Shown here piece after piece: positions 59,801-64,000 of a stretch of DNA of 64,000 bases. Numbering within the stretch: position 1 is the first letter of the stretch; the number at the start of each line of letters is the position of its first letter. The notes under the pieces are model-generated. The model did not search any database. It saw nothing but the letters and a program-made list of their open reading frames with translations, and had not been told where the DNA came from. The stretch is from Centroberyx gerrardi (Eukaryota > Chordata > Actinopteri > Beryciformes > Berycidae): the NCBI RefSeq assembly GCF_048128805.1, contig NC_135997.1:3824470-3888469 (forward strand), written 5' to 3'. A program made the position numbers and the translations under genes.

Positions 59801-62089
59801 GAATAATATTAAGAAACAAGTACAGATTGTGTACAGTCTCATGACGCATTTGTGGCGATGACAGATTTAATTATCAGTTTATCTGAATGTGATCTCAGCT
59901 CTCTGGCTCCCTAGTGGATCAGCTGCCTTCAATGGAGCATACAGTAATGTCAGCAACAAACGTAAATTATAGCTTATTACATACACACATAGAAGTACTG
60001 TTTAAAATGTAATGTTTGTCAAATTCATTCATTTGCATAAGAGAAGAATTATGTAAAAATTCACAGATATGGTGAACATTCTAAATTTAATTTTCACAAT
60101 AATACAGCTTTTACTTACTTTTATTAATTAGATACTGCTCAATAAAGGACAGACATGATTTGTAAAAAAATCAAGTCTGACTTTGCCTCTAGATGACCAA
60201 GACACATTGGTAATAATAAAGGAAGTAATAGGAATGTGCCAGAAAGCTGAATTTTCCAGGGTTGTTCAAGAGTCTCATGATCAATTTTTACATCTGTCAC
60301 TCTGAATTATAATGTTATGAAAAAAGATGTTATTTACAACATTTACAGCGGACCGAAAAAGTAGAATTAACATCTCTGTAAATGTAACTTTTCTGCACCT
60401 TAGTTCTGGTTATCAGCTGTCATAGCAGTTGCTGTATTGACATGCTGGAGCAGGTTTGGACAGCTAATTGTGGCTATATTAATAACATGATGCATCTGTT
60501 TACAATCTGTCAAAATGAACACAATTTTAAAATGATTTCAGTCGGTGAGTGTGACATTGACAGGTGCTAGCTGCATGTTTAGAGGAAACAGAAAGCCACA
60601 CCCTTTTAGCACAAAGGTATCTATTAATGATTAATATTTGGTTGGAACAAACCAAATATTTGAATAGCCCATAGTCTAGAGTAGTGATTCTCAACCTGTT
60701 TCATATCAAGGACCCCTGATTTAGAGCACACTACAGCCACAGACCCCCATTTGATGAGATTTTGTCTCTCTGACCCAAATCTGAGAATATTTTTATTGTT
60801 GGATATGATTTTGTCCAGAATCCCATGACTGTCTGTACTGTAGGCAGAGAGATAACAGAGAAACTATGATCAAAACAGTCATTCTTCTACATTCTCTAAC
60901 TGTGTTAACTTCTTGGAAATTAAAGTGTTTTTTTTTATTCATAATTGGGCTGTGATTTCTATTCTGTCTACTTACTATATTTTGTTCAACAGTTGCCGTG
61001 TTCATAGTTTTTTTTTCTTCCCTTTCCAATGTTTCTACATGTTTGTGTTTTGTTTTGTGTTGTATTAATTTTGTCTAATAATAGGAAAAAAAAATGGTGA
61101 AGTTTAACAATTCATCAATTTGCTGGGGACCCCCTGGAAACCCCTCAAGGACCCCTGGTGGTCCCCGGACCCCACGTTGAGAACCACTGGTCTAGAGGAG
61201 ACAAAACTAGTTCATTCTGATAAAATAGACTTTTGGATACGCCTCGCAGTTTCATTTTAACCATTCAAGAGGAAACACCACAGCATCTAAATACAAGGAC
61301 ATGTTCCAGTGACAGAGCAGTTTGGTTGATCTGCTACTGTTCAGCTGGCTCAGTTGTGCTGACATTTTTCAGGAGAAATTACGGTCATATTCACTATATG
61401 GCAGATTCGTCCACACCTGGCACATCTCGGTGATGGTGTCGTCAAAGACCCCCCCTGCGTCGTCGGCCCCCTCCCCCACCAGCTTGACCTTCCAGGCCCT
61501 GGAGGGCAGCCGCAGGTCCGAGGCGTTCAGCTTCACAACCTGACGGGCGATCTGCACAAAGATGGGCTTACACTTCCGCCCCCTGGAGAGAGTTGGGGTC
61601 CGAGGAGAAAGGGGGGGGGGGGGAGGGGGGGGGGGGGGAGGGGGGGAATGAAAGGAGAGAATTGTACATTCAAACGTAAGGAGGCTATATGTCACAATCT
61701 CATCTTCAAAAACCTAGTTTGTGCCACACAAATACACAATACAGCTAATTCTTTATGCCATTTTGTATGTAGGAGAGACTTTATTATATTTTTTGTTCAT
61801 AAATGCCCTGCAGTGAAGTTAGTGTTATATTGTGCATGGCTGGCCAATTATTATTATTTTTTTAACTGCAGATCAGATCAGATTTACAGTGAATGGTGTC
61901 ACGGTTCACTCTACACTCATTATCAGCCACACCTGGTGATACACCCGGCACTATTGTGATCAGCTGAATTCACTGACTGTACCCAGTGAGGTAACTCCAC
62001 TCCCACTGCTGGTATGAGACCTTTGTTCAACCTGGCCTACATGTGCACTGTGGGAATGGGAGGTTTAACACACAAACACACATACACGC

Positions 62090-62127
<38 letters not shown>

Positions 62128-64000
62128 CAGTGCAGTACTAACCGTGTGGAGATTCGTTTGACAGTGATCTGCGGGCCGTAGTTCTTGCCCTGCACCATGG
62201 TCTTGCCTATGGAGCGCACCATGGGCAGAGTGTAGACCCTGGGGGCCAGCAGGGGCCTCAGCTGGCCCTGGACAATCCCCCAAGTACCAGCGTTGTAGTG
62301 GGAGGTGCAGCTCTGCAAAATGAGAATTATATTTACCATCATTAAATAGTAAAGTAAAACAAGTAAACATGTCGCCCCCACAAATGATGCAGATACCCCT
62401 TGGGCCAATCAGTAACAATCGTCCCTCCAAGTTCCATCAAAATTGGACTGGTGGTGTAGCAGTTACGCCTTTCAAAGTTTTACAATTTGACCTTTTATTA
62501 TAGCGCCCCCATCAGGCAAAGTGTAATTTTTGTAAACGCCAGAACAGAAGTGTCAAATGCATCATCTCTCCAAGTTTCATCAAAATCAGGCCAGTGTGTC
62601 TCTATCTGAGATATCACGTTTGAGTTAAAAATGTTGTCCTTTAATTATAGTGCCCCCATCAGGCCAACCACTGTAATTTTTTAAAAGCTGGGACACAATG
62701 CAAAGAAACATCATTCCTCCAGGTTTCGTCAAAATCAGACCAGTATCAGATCACGTATAACTATGGACAGCTTGATCTTCTCAGTACAACGCCAGACATG
62801 AGGTAATCAAACATCCCAGTATTTCTCAACAAGTTCAAGGCAGAGGCCAGCATATGTTTTTGAAGGGTGTGCAGCTCCACTGTGGTGAACAGTGTGCACT
62901 GTTTGGTGGAACACTTGAGTTAGTTTGAGAACACAGTGTGAGGAAAACAGTTTGTTCCCTGCAGTCAGGCATCACATTTCGTTGCTGGGATTTGTAGAAG
63001 TCTGTGACACAATATCTTCACGAAAGTCGTAATTTGTGGGCTGAATCATGGTTTCATGTAGGAGCTCCCTCATGTGGCTCTGCATGCATCTTCTCAACAA
63101 CGTCAGAAACACCCCAAGTCGATATTAACTTTGTCAAGATAACTGAACTTTTAATTCTACTTTAATACAAAAATATTGAATTCTATATTACATTTTGTAA
63201 ACATTCAATACTTTCGCCAAAACGCTGCAACAGCATCAAACAGTCTTGAACCCAGTTCCTCTAAACCGGTTGACGAAACTGTTCCCAGGAGTGAAATATG
63301 GAACTATTTCCCTTACAGAGCCGACAAAGACAGACACCCAACTGGCATCAAGACCCCCGTGTTGGTAAAGTTGATGAAAAACTGTCCAAGTCAGGTGTGG
63401 TAACACATTGCTTGATGTTTTTTCTCGTTTTGCTGTGGCATCACAGTAGCATCAAATTTTTAGATATTAACCTGAGTATTGGTATCCAAGTCAACTAGGG
63501 ATGAGACAATATATAGAAATTTAATGTATTGCAATACAAAAATGTTACAATATGTATCGTGGGGCAGAAATAAGAATCGTGATATTAGCTCCATTTTATT
63601 CTGCTGTAGTAATCACAAATGAAATGCTTGACCATCACAATTTCACAAGCTCTCTATCTAAATTATATTATTTGCACTTTGTAATGACATTTTTAAATTG
63701 TTGTTTACATTCTAGCAGCCAACGCCATCGCTAGAAAGATTTGTGGCTAAGAAATGAACAGAATTCTGCACAGTCAGACTTTGTTGTCATTTAACATTTA
63801 TTTATTACATCGTATCGTGGTTTTATCGAGTGGTGAACCTCATATCGCGTATCGAATCAACAAATAATTTCTTCAGTTTCTGTAATGGTTTTTTCTGACT
63901 GAACTTAGCAAAGGTTAAGTGTGTGTGTGTGTGTGTGTGTGTGCAGGTTCTTTGCCTACCTGGTTGTTGGGGCTGAGGTTGAGCAGTCTCCATGACGAGT
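53182..64000 (-). CDS. herc1: HERC1 E3 ubiquitin ligase, C-terminal part with HECT domain (gene continues past the edge)
   Basis: Eight minus-strand exons (63960-64000+, 62143-62312, 61417-61582, 59660-59736, 58958-59210, 56629-56781, 55492-55797, 53182-53367) join in frame to about 449 residues. HERC1 proteins are about 4,860 aa, so only the last tenth is here. The N-lobe of the HECT domain starts in the third of these exons (KPIFVQIARQ, GEGADDAGGVFDDTI) and the C-lobe ends with the active-site Cys in LPTSQTCFFQLRLPPY (codon 53335-53337) and the terminus NVDNAEGSDTDY. The HECT Cys receives ubiquitin from E2 and passes it to substrate. HERC1 acts in the cytosol and at Golgi and endosomal membranes. 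Its RLD domains engage small GTPases; they are outside the window. All key residues are intact. Confidence 0.96.
54075..55098 (+). mobile_element. L1-like LINE ORF2 C-terminus and 3' tail in herc1 intron
   Basis: The frame at about 54080-54730 encodes NNPVVKQSLRIWNQFR, FASFAQLKEKFKIPASQFF and RYLQVRDFV, typical of the C-terminal end of L1-type ORF2 in fish. About 370 bp of 3'UTR follow, with AATAAA near 55076 and an A-rich tail at about 55087-55105. It lies antisense to herc1. The copy is 5'-truncated and therefore immobile; the frame keeps about 210 open codons. Confidence 0.85.
55106..55491 (-). other. herc1: herc1 intron, remainder
   Basis: AT-rich intron between the LINE and the next exon; nothing else recognised. 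Confidence 0.5.
55492..55797 (-). CDS. herc1: herc1 HECT exon
   Basis: 102 codons, acceptor ctctcag, donor gtgagt. It encodes VAAVREGMSWIVPVPLLSLL, then KKVVRYREVDEQHALVQWFW, and ends ISQRFQIMKVDR. Confidence 0.97.
55798..56628 (-). other. herc1: herc1 intron
   Basis: AT-rich; no repeat or exon delimited. Confidence 0.6.
56629..56781 (-). CDS. herc1: herc1 HECT exon
   Basis: 51 codons, MIPLDSFVGQSADGKMVPII to RLHEIDRQ, acceptor tcttcag, donor gtaaga. Confidence 0.97.
56788..56818 (-). repeat. (TG)n tract abutting a herc1 3' splice site
   Basis: CA on the plus strand, so UG repeats in the herc1 transcript, ending six bases before the acceptor AG. Confidence 0.92.
56819..58957 (-). other. 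herc1: herc1 intron with GC-rich block at about 57.23-57.70 kb
   Basis: No exon recognised. The GC-rich block stands out from the AT-rich intron; it holds GGCCCTGGCATTCCAGCCGG and several pyrimidine tracts. Confidence 0.5.
58958..59210 (-). CDS. herc1: herc1 HECT exon
   Basis: 253 bp. It opens with the last base of a split Arg codon, then FLLNPSACMDEHLLQFKF, GVAIRTKKPLDLHLAPLVW and LLYVQTLNSILHIEDSGITE, and ends FHE before gtggga. Confidence 0.97.
59211..59659 (-). other. herc1: herc1 intron
   Basis: About 450 bp; nothing else recognised. Confidence 0.6.
59660..59736 (-). CDS. herc1: herc1 HECT exon
   Basis: 77 bp encoding ELETGVVDLLIPSPNATAEV, then GYNRD, ending with two bases of a split Arg codon. 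Acceptor gtttgtag, donor gtgagg. Confidence 0.96.
60682..61189. mobile_element. hAT-type element with 8-bp TSD in herc1 intron
   Basis: It starts TAGTGATTCTCAACCTG and ends GTTGAGAACCACTG. A perfect 8-bp duplication GTCTAGAG flanks it (60674-60681 and 61190-61197). Its termini match those of the element at 11791-12069. It is about 508 bp with no clear coding sequence. Confidence 0.88.
61417..61582 (-). CDS. herc1: herc1 HECT exon (domain start)
   Basis: 166 bp, opening with the last base of a split Arg codon. It reads GRKCKPIFVQIARQVVKL, then RLPSRAWKVKLVGEGADDAG, and ends TITEMCQ before gtgtgg. Confidence 0.97.
61608..61647. repeat. Poly(G) tract (poly(C) in herc1 transcript) near a 3' splice site
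   Basis: About 40 bases of almost pure G with three single-A breaks. On the minus strand it is a C-rich tract 25-65 bases upstream of the acceptor. Confidence 0.9.
62071..62126 (-). repeat. (TG)n tract downstream of a herc1 donor
   Basis: CA on the plus strand; in the herc1 transcript it is a UG repeat starting about 17 bases after the donor gttagt. Confidence 0.9.
62143..62312 (-). CDS. herc1: herc1 coding exon upstream of the HECT core
   Basis: 170 bp, SCTSHYNAGTWGIVQGQL, then LAPRVYTLPMVRSIGKTM, and ends KRIST plus two bases of a split Arg codon. Acceptor ttttgcag. Confidence 0.96.
62428..62780. repeat. Three degenerate tandem units of about 145 bp
   Basis: CCAAGTTTCATCAAAATCAG-type blocks recur at about 62428, 62570 and 62718, and GCGCCCCCATCAGGC-type blocks at about 62502 and 62646. 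Confidence 0.75.
62781..63490 (-). other. herc1: herc1 intron, nothing recognised
   Basis: Part of the 1.6-kb intron; no exon or bounded repeat. Confidence 0.5.
63495..63880. mobile_element. Possible repeat with TATCGTGG motifs
   Basis: Opens AGGGATGAGACAATATATAG and closes with TATCGTGGTTTTATCGAG and ATATCGCGTATCG, resembling a common teleost element with GGGATGGGACGATAT-type ends. Boundaries uncertain. Confidence 0.4.
63919..63944 (-). repeat. (CA)n tract downstream of a herc1 donor
   Basis: GT on the plus strand; in the herc1 transcript it is a CA repeat about 15 bases after the donor gtaggc. Confidence 0.9.
63960..64000 (-). CDS. herc1: herc1 exon cut by the window edge
   Basis: The last 13 codons of the exon, SSWRLLNLSPNNQ, before donor gtaggc. 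The exon continues beyond 64000. Confidence 0.93.

Overview
The window is vertebrate nuclear DNA, almost certainly from a teleost fish, probably a percomorph. The coding exons are short, lie in long AT-rich introns with GT-AG boundaries, and sit among CA/TG microsatellites, fish-type MITEs, an L2-like LINE and an L1-like LINE. I recognise three genes by their protein sequence and reconstruct a fourth, small gene by splicing logic.

Layout. (1) 1-12.7 kb: no recognisable coding sequence, only dispersed repeats. It may be 5' flank or a 5'-UTR intron of tspan18. (2) 12.77-20.38 kb, plus strand: a complete seven-exon coding region for the tetraspanin Tspan18 (246 aa), with an L2-like LINE and several MITEs in its introns. 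(3) 21.44-23.32 kb, plus strand: three phase-1 exons encoding an Ig V-set domain, a short stalk and a hydrophobic tail that resembles a GPI-anchor signal, followed by a poly(A) signal. The signal-peptide exon was not found. (4) 23.3-39.1 kb: about 16 kb with no convincing gene. It holds a 360-bp palindromic element, a large (TAG)n array and, 2.6 kb away, a large (CTA)n array that is its reverse complement. (5) 39.2-52.5 kb, plus strand: ciart (circadian-associated repressor, CHRONO), five coding exons giving 392 aa, preceded by a probable 5'-UTR exon and two CACGTG E-boxes. (6) 52.6-64.0 kb, minus strand: the last eight coding exons of herc1 (giant HECT E3 ligase), running off the right edge. 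They cover essentially the whole HECT domain, the active-site Cys and the stop codon. ciart and herc1 are convergent, with poly(A) signals only about 120 bp apart.

The three named genes act in different pathways: membrane microdomain organisation, the circadian transcriptional feedback loop and ubiquitin ligation. Nothing in the sequence suggests they are co-regulated. Much of the rest is transposon-derived. Three MITE families (called A, B and C here) share TTAAAGG/CCTTTAA termini. A fourth dispersed repeat (D) occurs six times, once in the ciart 3'UTR. A fifth (E) lies in ciart introns. Two hAT-type elements carry perfect 8-bp target-site duplications. All identifications come from reading the sequence; no database search was run.
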